A stretch of DNA of 64,000 nucleotides from an uncultured Pelagibacteraceae bacterium (GTDB lineage: Bacteria > Pseudomonadota > Alphaproteobacteria > Pelagibacterales > Pelagibacteraceae): NCBI GenBank assembly GCA_902599665.1, contig CACKGK010000007.1:1-64000 (forward strand), in the 5' to 3' direction. How positions within the stretch are numbered: the first letter of the stretch is position 1; each line of letters starts with the position of its first letter. Below are positions 27,766 to 35,788 of the stretch, one piece after another. The position numbers and the translations under genes were made by a program. The notes under the pieces were generated by a model. It did no database searches. It worked only from the letters and a program-made list of their open reading frames with translations, and had not been told where the DNA came from.

Positions 27766-28830
27766 GTGAAAAAAATAATATACGTTTTAATTCTTTTTTT
27801 CGTATTTGCCTCAAAATCGTATTCACAAAACTTTAAATTAGAAAAATTAGTTAACCTAGATTCACCTTGGGGATCCTCTTTTATTAATAGTAATGAAATA
27901 ATAATTACAGAAAAAAGCGGCAAAATAAAAATTGTAAATATTTTATCTAGAGAAGTTCAAGAAATTAGTCATCAACTTAACTTTGTTGTCCATGGTCAAG
28001 GAGGCTTATTAGATATTATTCATAAAGACAATAATATTTGGATTTCATATACTGAAGATAGAGGTGGATATAAAACTAGCACTTCTATTGCAAAAGCAGA
28101 ATTTAATAGGAAACAATTAAACTTTAAAAATATTTTTCAAGCAAATCCCCCAATAGACTCTGGTTATCATTTTGGATCAAGATTAGTTATCAAAGATAAT
28201 TTTATATTTGCTTCTGCGGGTGAGAGAGGACAAGGTATGATTGCACAAGACGCCTCAAAGCATCCAGGTAGTATTATAAGAATTCATTTAGATGGAAGTA
28301 TACCAAAAGATAATCCAAAGTTTGAGGGTATGGTAGATTGGTTGCCAGAGATTTATCAAATTGGAATTAGAAATCCTCAAGGGATGGCACTTTCTGAATT
28401 TGATGGAAAAGTTTACATGAGTAATCATGGGGCAAAAGGTGGAGATTGGTTCGGAGAAGTTAAAAAAGGTGAAAATTATGGATGGAAAATTTTAGGATGG
28501 GGAGGAACCAATTATTCTGGAATTCCAATTGGCCCAAAATGGAAACCTGGATTTACAAAAGCTATTCAATATTGGGTACCCTCAATAGCAACTAGCGCAA
28601 TAACTATTTATAAAGGTGACGAGTTTAATGAGTGGAATAGTCATGCTTTAATCACTTCTTTAAAAGATAAATCCTTAAGAAAACTGATATTTGAAGACTT
28701 ATCAAATGTAAAAGAAGAGGTTATTTTTAAAAATAAAATTGGAAGAATTAGAGACATTCAAGTGCATCCCTCTAACGGAAAAATTTATTTTTTATCTCAA
28801 GATGCTTTATGGTTAATGCAAAGAAAATAG
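27766..28830 (+). CDS. PQQ-dependent sugar dehydrogenase-like protein (Yli/aldose dehydrogenase family), exported
   Basis: About 354 residues with a signal peptide (hydrophobic to SKSYSQN). The soluble beta-propeller pattern follows: LDSPWGSSFI, HGQGGLLDI, YHFGSRLVI, YQIGIRNPQGMAL and HGAKGGDWFGE. These match periplasmic aldose sugar dehydrogenases of the glucose/sorbosone dehydrogenase family. I chose the GTG at 27766, just past the previous stop at 27764. A TTG further up would place the signal peptide behind 12 odd residues. Cofactor use is by family only; no pqq genes are in the window. Confidence 0.85.
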   Translation: MKKIIYVLILFFVFASKSYSQNFKLEKLVNLDSPWGSSFINSNEIIITEKSGKIKIVNILSREVQEISHQLNFVVHGQGGLLDIIHKDNNIWISYTEDRGGYKTSTSIAKAEFNRKQLNFKNIFQANPPIDSGYHFGSRLVIKDNFIFASAGERGQGMIAQDASKHPGSIIRIHLDGSIPKDNPKFEGMVDWLPEIYQIGIRNPQGMALSEFDGKVYMSNHGAKGGDWFGEVKKGENYGWKILGWGGTNYSGIPIGPKWKPGFTKAIQYWVPSIATSAITIYKGDEFNEWNSHALITSLKDKSLRKLIFEDLSNVKEEVIFKNKIGRIRDIQVHPSNGKIYFLSQDALWLMQRK

Positions 28831-28845
28831 TATATATTAAAATTT

Positions 28846-29949
28846 ATGGATGATGTCGTCATAGTTGGTGGAGGTATAATAGGCGCTGCTACTGCATACT
28901 TTTTATCAATGGAAGGTAGAAAAGTTAAGGTAATTGAGAGAGACCCTACATATAAGACTGCCTCATTTCCTTTGTCTTTAGGTGGATTTAGAAGACAATT
29001 TTTTCAAAAAGAAAATATACTTTTAGGTAAGTTTGCTAGAGAATTCATTTTTAAAATACCAGAATTGTTAAAAACAAAAAAAAATCCAAACCCAACGGCA
29101 AGCATGGTTCCTAATGGATACCTTTTAATGTTTGGACCAGAACATGCAGAGGAACAATATAAAGCTTTGGAAAATCATAGAGAATGCGATGCTGGTACAA
29201 AAAATATTAAAGGTTCAGAATTAAATAAAATTTTTCCATATATAAATAACGAAGGTATAGAAACAGCTACATATACTGATAATAAAAGTGAAGGTTGGAT
29301 TGATCCTTTTATGTTTCATAGTGCTTTAAAAAGTAAAGCAATTGAGTTAGGCGCAGAGTTTCTTAAAGGTGAGGTTAAAAATTTGTCTGAGATAAATGCA
29401 AAAACTATCATTTCAGCAGCAGGATGTTGGACTAAAGAATTGTTATCAGATATTCCAGTTGAACCACAAAAGCACACTGTATTTCGAGTTAAATGTCCAA
29501 AACATTTTCCTGATATGCCACTAACTGGAGATTTAACAACAGGTGTATATTGGAGACCAGAGGGTAAAGAGTTCTTAGCAGGTTCACCTATATCTGTATT
29601 TGATGCGAAAGATTTAGAACCAGCATGGAATGATTTTGAAGAATTAGTTTGGCCTGCTCTGGCAAAAAGAGTTCCAGCCTTTGAAGAACTAAAATTAACC
29701 GGTGGTTGGGCAGGATTTTATGATTGTAATAAACTTGATAACAACGCAGTTGTAGGCAAACATCCAAAATATGACAATGTTTATTTAGCCTCTGGTTTCA
29801 CTGGAAGAGGTTTAATGCAGGCACCAGGTATTGGAAGGGCTCTGACTGAATTGATCACAACAGGTAGCTACCAATCAATAGATATAAGTGTTTTTGATGT
29901 AGAAAGAGTTTTAAAAAGTAATGCTAGACCGGAGCCTTACGTTTTATAA
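28846..29949 (+). CDS. FAD-dependent oxidoreductase (DAO family)
   Basis: A 367-residue D-amino-acid-oxidase/sarcosine-oxidase-type flavoprotein: GGGIIGAATAYFLSMEG at the N-terminus, LGGFRRQFFQKEN near the FAD site, GWIDPFMFHSALKSKA in the middle, and the C-terminal SGFTGRGLMQAPGIGRALTEL typical of the family. Substrates are usually secondary amines or amino acids such as sarcosine, dimethylglycine or proline; which one cannot be told. It stands alone after the sugar dehydrogenase with a 15-bp gap and overlaps the small minus-strand gene by 6 bp. Confidence 0.88.
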   Translation: MDDVVIVGGGIIGAATAYFLSMEGRKVKVIERDPTYKTASFPLSLGGFRRQFFQKENILLGKFAREFIFKIPELLKTKKNPNPTASMVPNGYLLMFGPEHAEEQYKALENHRECDAGTKNIKGSELNKIFPYINNEGIETATYTDNKSEGWIDPFMFHSALKSKAIELGAEFLKGEVKNLSEINAKTIISAAGCWTKELLSDIPVEPQKHTVFRVKCPKHFPDMPLTGDLTTGVYWRPEGKEFLAGSPISVFDAKDLEPAWNDFEELVWPALAKRVPAFEELKLTGGWAGFYDCNKLDNNAVVGKHPKYDNVYLASGFTGRGLMQAPGIGRALTELITTGSYQSIDISVFDVERVLKSNARPEPYVL

Positions 29950-30123
29950 TTTTTTAATATAAACTCCTAGTATTCCGTTAAATATAGATACAGCTAAAAT
30001 CAATAATTGTCCTTTAAACGAGTAAAATTCAAAAGATGGATAAAAACTTATCCCAATTGAAAAAAAAAGATAAGTTAACACAAAAGGTCGATAAAATTTT
30101 TTTATAAAATTTAAAATTTTCAC
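29944..30123 (-). CDS. Predicted 59-aa membrane protein
   Basis: The interval 29950-30123 has an open minus-strand frame from a GTG that directly follows the TAA of the DMT permease gene. The product has a basic start (KILNFIKKFYRP), then two hydrophobic segments (about residues 14-28 and 39-55) and ends in KKL. I recognise no family. The stop-to-start junction with the DMT gene suggests translational coupling, perhaps as an accessory to the transporter. The use of GTG and the small size keep confidence moderate. Confidence 0.5.
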   Translation of the reverse strand: MKILNFIKKFYRPFVLTYLFFSIGISFYPSFEFYSFKGQLLILAVSIFNGILGVYIKKL

Positions 30124-30972
30124 TTACTTTCTAGTTGCAATATAAACGCCAATTGTTGCAAGTATAAATCCTGCTATATCAATATTAGATAATTTTTCTC
30201 CTAAAAATAAATAGGCCATCACAGCTGTTGTAGGTGGGACAAGAAAAAATAATGTTGAAGTTTTACTTACCGAACCTGCTTTTATTAAAAACATTAAAAT
30301 TGTAAAGGCTCCAAACGACACTAGAATAATCTGATGTGTCATCCCTAATAAAAATCCTGTTGTAAAATTTATATAAGGAGTTTCAAATATTGATATTAAA
30401 ATTAAATTAAAAGAACAGCCCCCAAAAGCTTGAAATCCATTATTAACTGATAATGGGACATTACCACTTAGTTTTTTTTGCCACAAGGTTCCTGTAGTGA
30501 TTGCAGCAAGGGCAATAAAACAAGTTACTAATCCATCTTTAGGAAACTCTTCTCCAAAATCTACTCCAAGTACTAGCAAAGAGCCTACAAAACCAAACGC
30601 AATACCAACCCACTGCCTCCATCCTATTACCTCTTTATAGATTGGTCCTGATAATAAATTAGTTAATATCGGTTGAAGAGTAACAATTAATGCTACAACA
30701 CTTGCAGGAACTCCTACATGAAAGGCGTACCAACAACCACCAAGATACAATCCATGAAACAATACACCTGTAGTAATACTCTCTAGGACATATCTTCTTT
30801 TTGTAAAAATTATCTCTTTTTTAAATAGTGCAAATAAAAAAAACCCTATAGTTACAATTCCAAATCTAAAAGCAAGTGCTGCAAATGGAGATGCGTTCTG
30901 AACTATAATGTCACCTGATATGAATGCAGATGACCACAATAGTATAAATAGCAAAGGAAAGGTTTTTATCAT
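30124..30972 (-). CDS. DMT family (EamA) transporter
   Basis: A 282-residue polytopic permease with ten hydrophobic helices in two EamA repeats. The first repeat has LLFILLWSSAFISGDIIV and PFAALAFRFGIVTIGF, the second ends in FLFLGEKLSNIDIAGFILATIGVYIA. This is the RhaT/EamA pattern of metabolite exporters. Substrate unknown. A small membrane-protein frame follows immediately after its stop, and the MDR oxidoreductase gene lies 33 bp upstream on the same strand. Confidence 0.9.
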   Translation of the reverse strand: MIKTFPLLFILLWSSAFISGDIIVQNASPFAALAFRFGIVTIGFFLFALFKKEIIFTKRRYVLESITTGVLFHGLYLGGCWYAFHVGVPASVVALIVTLQPILTNLLSGPIYKEVIGWRQWVGIAFGFVGSLLVLGVDFGEEFPKDGLVTCFIALAAITTGTLWQKKLSGNVPLSVNNGFQAFGGCSFNLILISIFETPYINFTTGFLLGMTHQIILVSFGAFTILMFLIKAGSVSKTSTLFFLVPPTTAVMAYLFLGEKLSNIDIAGFILATIGVYIATRK

Positions 30973-31005
30973 TATAAAGGATTCATATTGTCATAAATTT
31001 TTTAA

Positions 31006-32013
31006 TTAAATTTTGACAAGCATTTTACCAGTATTTTTTCCCTTTAATAAATCTATAAATGATTTTGGGGCACTCTCAATTCCTGTATAAATAGTTTCTT
31101 TAAATTTTATTTCACCTTTAGATAACCATTTCAACATATCAGTTTCAAATGGCTCTCTTTCATTTTCATGATCAAATATTAAAAATCCTTTAATGGTAAG
31201 TCTTTTAACAAGCACATGTGCCATATTTTTTATTCCAGATCCTGGTGTTGTTACATTCATCTGAGAAATTCTTCCACAAACAACTATACGACCAAAATTT
31301 TTCATTTGGAAAATTGCGGATTCCAAAAAATCGCCTCCAACATTATCAAAATAAAGATCAAATCCATCAGGACAAACTTCTTTAAAATGTAACACAAGGT
31401 TTTCTACCTTTTTATAATTGAAAGCATAATCAACTTTTAATTCGTTTTTTAACCAATTAACTTTTTCATCGGAACCTGTGCTAGCAATAACTTTACAACC
31501 AAGATTTTTCGCAATTTGACAAACTGTCGAACCAACACTCCCTCCAGCTGAAGATACTAAAACTGTCTGACCAGCTTTTAATTCTCCATGTTTTAATAAT
31601 CCGATATATGCAGTATGTCCTGTCATACCAAGAGGACCTAAATAAGATTGTATGGGTATGTCAATAGCTTTAAGCTTTTTTAGTTTATCAGCACTGCAAA
31701 CAAAATTGTCTCTCATACCCTGGCTGCTAAATACTAAATCTCCAACATTAAAACTTTTATCATTTGAAATCTCTACTTTGCCAATTGCATATCCTTCCAT
31801 TTCCTCACCAATTTTAAATGGTGGTTTATAATTTTTTCTTTCGGTCATTCTTGCTCTCATATACGGATCAACTGATATCCATGAATTTGAGACTAATATA
31901 TTTTTTTCATTATTAATTGATATTTCTTTTGATTTTATTTCAAAATCAGTTTCTTTTGGTAACCCAGTTGGAATATAATTTTTTAAAGCTACATACTTGC
32001 TGATTATAGTCAC
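31006..32013 (-). CDS. Zinc-independent NADP-dependent oxidoreductase of the MDR superfamily
   Basis: A 335-residue leukotriene-B4-dehydrogenase/CurA-like enzyme reducing activated double bonds. It has SWISVDPYMRARM near the N-terminus, GPLGMTGHTAYIGLL before the Rossmann domain, SSAGGSVGSTVCQIAKNLG for NADP, and DNVGGDFLESA, all characteristic. Cysteine zinc ligands of alcohol dehydrogenases are absent. The start is a GTG at 32013, one base after the msrA stop, so msrA and this gene are co-transcribed. A detoxifying role for enals would fit the MsrA neighbour, but is inference. Confidence 0.9.
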   Translation of the reverse strand: MTIISKYVALKNYIPTGLPKETDFEIKSKEISINNEKNILVSNSWISVDPYMRARMTERKNYKPPFKIGEEMEGYAIGKVEISNDKSFNVGDLVFSSQGMRDNFVCSADKLKKLKAIDIPIQSYLGPLGMTGHTAYIGLLKHGELKAGQTVLVSSAGGSVGSTVCQIAKNLGCKVIASTGSDEKVNWLKNELKVDYAFNYKKVENLVLHFKEVCPDGFDLYFDNVGGDFLESAIFQMKNFGRIVVCGRISQMNVTTPGSGIKNMAHVLVKRLTIKGFLIFDHENEREPFETDMLKWLSKGEIKFKETIYTGIESAPKSFIDLLKGKNTGKMLVKI

Positions 32014-32014
32014 T

Positions 32015-32593
32015 TTAAGACCCCCAAATATTTTTTAATGTTGCCTCACGCCTACAAGCCTTTTTATATCTTAAATAATTTACAAAATTTATTTGGTAAT
32101 AATCTTGATGGAAAGCTTCTGCCTTGTAAAATTTTTCAAATTCTCTAACGTAGGTTACGACTTTTTTTTTAAATTTTTGTTCTATATCCTTAATACTATT
32201 TTCTATTAAATCTTTTTGTTTCTCATTTTGATAAAATGCAACTGATCTATAACTATATCCTTTGTCACAAAACTGTCCTGCAGCATCAAATGGATCGATA
32301 TTTACCCAGAATTCTTCTAAAAGTTTTTCATAGCTGACTACTTCTGGAATATATATTACTTCAATAACTTCAAAATGGCCCGTATTTCCATATGTGACCT
32401 CTTTATAAGTTGGACTCTCTGTAGTGCCACCTGAATACCCAGAAATAACTTTTGAAACACCTAGAATATTTTCAAATGACTCTTCCATGCACCAAAAACA
32501 CCCACCGGCAAAATATGCTCTTTCAAAATTTGGTGAATTTGCAAAGCTAGTCGATGAAAGTAATAAGAAAATTATTGATAAAAATTTTTTCAT
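32015..32593 (-). CDS. msrA: Peptide-methionine (S)-S-oxide reductase, exported
   Basis: Repairs oxidised methionine (S-sulfoxide). The catalytic motif GGCFWC is at residues 31-36 with nucleophile Cys32, followed by GYSGGTTESPTYKEV, TGHFEVIEV, FDAAGQFCDKGYSYRS and a terminal QDYYQINF. The first 18 residues form a signal peptide (MKKFLSIIFLLLSSTSFA), so the enzyme is probably periplasmic, unlike most cytoplasmic MsrA proteins. Its ATG lies in the 3' arm of a strong hairpin (32591-32634). Confidence 0.95.
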   Translation of the reverse strand: MKKFLSIIFLLLSSTSFANSPNFERAYFAGGCFWCMEESFENILGVSKVISGYSGGTTESPTYKEVTYGNTGHFEVIEVIYIPEVVSYEKLLEEFWVNIDPFDAAGQFCDKGYSYRSVAFYQNEKQKDLIENSIKDIEQKFKKKVVTYVREFEKFYKAEAFHQDYYQINFVNYLRYKKACRREATLKNIWGS

Positions 32594-32634
32594 TAAAGGT
32601 AGCTACCTAGTTTATTCATAGCTTACCTTTAATG
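32591..32634 (-). promoter_or_regulatory. Hairpin enclosing the msrA start codon
   Basis: The arms are 32591-32605 and 32619-32634, complementary over 15 pairs with a single bulged base, with a 13-base loop. Read in the direction of msrA, the second arm ends in CTTTAATG, so the start codon and the bases before it are paired. No T-run follows, so it is not a normal terminator. A translational switch or an mRNA-processing site between fdh and msrA are the likely readings. Confidence 0.55.
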
Positions 32635-32650
32635 ATTTGTATTTAAAACT

Positions 32651-33850
32651 CTATTTTTTTTGATATTTTGCCGCTTCTTCAGAACCGCCAGTAGCACTTC
32701 CTTTACTGTAAGAATGTGCACCCATACCTGCTAATTGTCCATCCTTAACAATTAGGTATTGGTTACGTATTTCACGACCTTCAAAGAAACATTCTAAAAT
32801 CTCTCTAACACCATCAGCATATCTAGCTTGTGCTGAAAGAGAAGTTCCAGAAGTGTGAGGTGTCATTCCATGATTTGGCATCGTTCTCCAAACATGATCA
32901 TTTGGTGCTGGTTGTGGAAACCATACATCACCAGCGTATCCACTCAATTGACCACTTTTTAATGCTTTAGCAATAGCGTCTCTGTTGCAAATTTTACCTC
33001 TAGCAGTATTTACAATGTATGCACCTTTTTTCATCTTACTAATCATTGCATCATCAAATAAATTTTCTGTTTCTGGGTGTAGTGGGCAGTTTATAGTTAC
33101 CACATCACAAACTTTAACCATTGACTCTACTGTTTCATGAAAAGTTAAATTTAATTCTTTTTCCACTGTCTCAGGTAATCTATGTCTATCAAAGTAATGA
33201 AGATGAACATCGAAAGGTTTCATTTTTCTTAAAGCATCTAGTCCAATTCTTCCAGCTGCAACAGTTCCAATATGCATTCCCTCGACGTCATATGATCTTT
33301 GAACAGCATCCGCAATGTTCCAACCACCCTCATTAACTATTCTATGTTGGTTATGGTAATCTCTTACTAAAGATACAATCATCATCACAATATGTTCAGC
33401 AACTGATCTTGAGTTACAAAATGTAACCTCTACAACATCAATTTTATTATCCATCGCCGCTTGCAGATCTACATGGTCTGATCCAATTCCTGCAGTGACT
33501 GCCATTTTTAAATTTTTTGCTTTTGCAATTCTTTCTTTAGTTAAATAATAGGGAAAGAAAGGTTGAGAAATTACTATATCTGCATCTACTATATGTTTAT
33601 CAGCCTCACATCCTTCACCATCTTTACTATTTGTTACAATTAGCTCGTGACCGTTACTCTCTAAAAATTTTCTTAATCCCAACTCTCCAGACACACAGCC
33701 TAATAATTCTCCTGGTGTAAAATCTCTACCTTTTGGACTTGGTAAAGTCATTCCATCAGGGTATTTTTCTAGTTTTGGAAGATCTGACAAGGCATAAGAC
33801 TTAGGCATACCACCTTTAGGATCATCATATAATACACAAAGTACTTTCAT
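32651..33850 (-). CDS. fdh: NAD-dependent formate dehydrogenase
   Basis: Oxidises formate to CO2 with NADH production in the cytoplasm, the last step of C1 oxidation. The 399-residue protein closely follows the Pseudomonas-type metal-free enzyme. Landmarks are GIGSDHVDL, FCNSRSVAEHIVMMI, the NAD loop GTVAAGRIG followed by YFDRHRLP, then VNTARGKICNR, GDVWFPQPAPNDHVWR and TPHTSGTSLSAQARYADG with the catalytic Arg, Gln and His. A good Shine-Dalgarno (AGGAGAT, 33854-33860) precedes the ATG. C1 oxidation is a known energy source in SAR11. Confidence 0.95.
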   Translation of the reverse strand: MKVLCVLYDDPKGGMPKSYALSDLPKLEKYPDGMTLPSPKGRDFTPGELLGCVSGELGLRKFLESNGHELIVTNSKDGEGCEADKHIVDADIVISQPFFPYYLTKERIAKAKNLKMAVTAGIGSDHVDLQAAMDNKIDVVEVTFCNSRSVAEHIVMMIVSLVRDYHNQHRIVNEGGWNIADAVQRSYDVEGMHIGTVAAGRIGLDALRKMKPFDVHLHYFDRHRLPETVEKELNLTFHETVESMVKVCDVVTINCPLHPETENLFDDAMISKMKKGAYIVNTARGKICNRDAIAKALKSGQLSGYAGDVWFPQPAPNDHVWRTMPNHGMTPHTSGTSLSAQARYADGVREILECFFEGREIRNQYLIVKDGQLAGMGAHSYSKGSATGGSEEAAKYQKK

Positions 33851-33945
33851 TTTATCTCCTAATATTTAAGTTTAAAATCTCTCTATAGATATTTTTAGAC
33901 AAAGTTTAGCATAATTGGAACATCAATCAAATGAATAGTAAGAGA

Positions 33946-34407
33946 CTAAGGATATTTCTTTTGAGCAACAAATTTATTTAGAAGAATTCCAAATACTATT
34001 ATTATCAGACATCCAGTTAGTATTGGGGACAAAAGATATTCAAACGACACTGACCCCAATATGACTATAATGGGGTTTCCCCCTGCAGGTGGATGAGTTA
34101 CGTCTAAAAATATCATTAATCCAACACCAAAACCTACAGCCAAAGGTATCATGATATAAATAGGTAAGGGAATATAATTATAAAATAAAATTCCAATAGC
34201 AGAAGTAACTAGGTGACCAAATAATATATTTTTAGGTTTCGCAAATGGACTTTCTGGATAACCATATAAAAGAACCATAGAGGATCCAAATGACGCAATT
34301 AGAAAAAGTCCGAAATTAGTTTTATATGTCAATAAGGTAAGTATACCAATTGTGATGGTTGAAAAAATTAAAGCTAAGAGAGATTTAATAATTCTATCTT
34401 TGTTCAT
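33946..34407 (-). CDS. HPP family membrane protein
   Basis: A 153-residue integral membrane protein with four to five helices. Signature pieces are FLIASFGSSMVLLYGYPESPFAKPKNILFGH-like text near the middle and the name-giving HPP in LDVTHPPAGGNPI. HPP proteins have been connected with nitrite transport in chloroplasts and cyanobacteria, but most bacterial members are uncharacterised. Its ATG directly follows the stop of the NifU-like gene, so the pair is an operon. Confidence 0.88.
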   Translation of the reverse strand: MNKDRIIKSLLALIFSTITIGILTLLTYKTNFGLFLIASFGSSMVLLYGYPESPFAKPKNILFGHLVTSAIGILFYNYIPLPIYIMIPLAVGFGVGLMIFLDVTHPPAGGNPIIVILGSVSFEYLLSPILTGCLIIIVFGILLNKFVAQKKYP

Positions 34408-34803
34408 TTATTGTATTACTTTTTTTAAAGCTTTTATTGGAAGTATTAAACATTCTTTCCTTGAATAATTTTTTTTATCAAAAATTTTTTTAAAATCCTT
34501 CCACTCGTTTGGAAATAAAATATTTTCTTTATCATTAAACTTTTCCAATAATTTTAAAAATTTTTTTATTTTATCTTTACTTTTTTTTTTAAAATTTTTA
34601 GTTGTCAAATTAGCTGATGCATTACAATATACGCAAGATTGTGACTGATAAGAAAAATCTTTAATAACATCATCTTTTATAATCAAAAAAATTTCAATTT
34701 CATCCCCACATATCTGGCTTTTATATTTTATCGAATGAGTATAGTTATCAATATATTTATGGTTTTTAGTATCTGAAGCTATTTTTAAAATATTAATATC
34801 CAT
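34408..34803 (-). CDS. NifU/SufU-like iron-sulfur scaffold-related protein
   Basis: A 131-residue protein of the IscU/NifU N-terminal fold. The family's three cluster-binding cysteines are present as Cys32 (in ICGDEI, with the conserved Asp), Cys57 (QSCVYC, with an extra Cys60) and Cys118 (KECLILP). The sequence is otherwise divergent and Lys-rich, and the QSQSCVYCNAS segment is typical for this group. It lies upstream of and adjoins the HPP gene, not other Fe-S assembly genes, so a general scaffold role is unsure. Confidence 0.75.
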   Translation of the reverse strand: MDINILKIASDTKNHKYIDNYTHSIKYKSQICGDEIEIFLIIKDDVIKDFSYQSQSCVYCNASANLTTKNFKKKSKDKIKKFLKLLEKFNDKENILFPNEWKDFKKIFDKKNYSRKECLILPIKALKKVIQ

Positions 34804-34881
34804 TTATTTAAGTTTTTATTTGATTGTTATTATACAAATTTATATTTATATTTTTATACTTCTTAAATAAAAAAATAGCAC

Positions 34882-35787
34882 ATGCTGAAATTAACAAATC
34901 CAAAAGTAGCCATTCCAATTGTATTAATAGCAGGTTTATTTTGGTCATTTGGTCCTTATGTTGTAAGGCATATTGATCAACCAGAAACTGTTCCATGGCA
35001 ATACTTATTTACAAGGGGAATAGTTATTTTTCTATTGTTAAATATGTATTTATTTCTAGAAGAAGGAAAAGATTTTTATAAAAACTATTTTAAAGTTGGA
35101 ATTTCTGGTCTTATTGGTGGTATTGGTCTAGGAACCGCAATGATTACTTTTATTTGGTCAATAACGAATACTACAGCAGCTATAACCTTACTTTGTCTAG
35201 CAGCAATGCCTTTTATAACAGCGCTACTTGGTTTTTTATTTTTAAAAGAAAATATTTCACTAACTGTTTGGATAGCAATTATAGTTGCAACAGCCGGTAT
35301 ATGTATTATGGCTTTAGATAATTCAGAGAGAAATACATTAACAGGACTTGTTTTTGGTTTGATCTCTGCATTTGGTTTTTCAATATTTTCTGTATCTCTT
35401 AGATGGAGAAAAGAAACACCTAAATTTACTACTGTAGCATTAGCTGGATTATTCTGCTTCTTATTTTCTGCTATAATGCTTACAAGTATTGGAGCAAGTT
35501 TTTTATCTTCTGGAAAAAATGAGGCTTTATTTGCAACACATGGAACCTTGGTTTGTATGGGTTTGATTTTATACTCCATAGGGTCTAAAAATATTCCAGC
35601 AGCTGATCTAACTTTGCTTTCACTCACAGAAGTAATAGGGGGAATTTTTTGGGTATGGTTACCATGGTTAGGAATTAATGAAATTCCATCAACCAACACT
35701 GTAATTGGAGGTTTTTTTATTTTTATGTCAATTTTTTACTACAGTCTCATAATGCAATCCAATAGGAGATTTATAGGCTTAAACTAA
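34882..35787 (+). CDS. DMT family (EamA) transporter
   Basis: A 301-residue polytopic permease with two EamA repeats (first: LIAGLFWSFGPYVVRHI and QYLFTRGIVIFLLL; TTAAITLLCLAAMPFITALLGFLFLKE; second: LSLTEVIGGIFWVWLPWLGINE). It starts a three-gene unit and its stop lies 1 bp before the amidinotransferase ATG. Export or uptake of a metabolite linked to that enzyme, such as an amino acid or guanidino compound, is a reasonable inference. Confidence 0.88.
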   Translation: MLKLTNPKVAIPIVLIAGLFWSFGPYVVRHIDQPETVPWQYLFTRGIVIFLLLNMYLFLEEGKDFYKNYFKVGISGLIGGIGLGTAMITFIWSITNTTAAITLLCLAAMPFITALLGFLFLKENISLTVWIAIIVATAGICIMALDNSERNTLTGLVFGLISAFGFSIFSVSLRWRKETPKFTTVALAGLFCFLFSAIMLTSIGASFLSSGKNEALFATHGTLVCMGLILYSIGSKNIPAADLTLLSLTEVIGGIFWVWLPWLGINEIPSTNTVIGGFFIFMSIFYYSLIMQSNRRFIGLN

Positions 35788-35788
35788 T

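Noticed and set aside
34808..34996. Minus-strand frame across the divergent region before the DMT gene
   Set aside because: It overlaps the start of the transporter gene and shows no signal or family features; the divergent promoter space is a better reading.
35085..35699. 204-codon minus-strand frame inside the DMT permease gene
   Set aside because: Antisense to a clear EamA transporter; composition is that of a reversed membrane protein and no motif is present.
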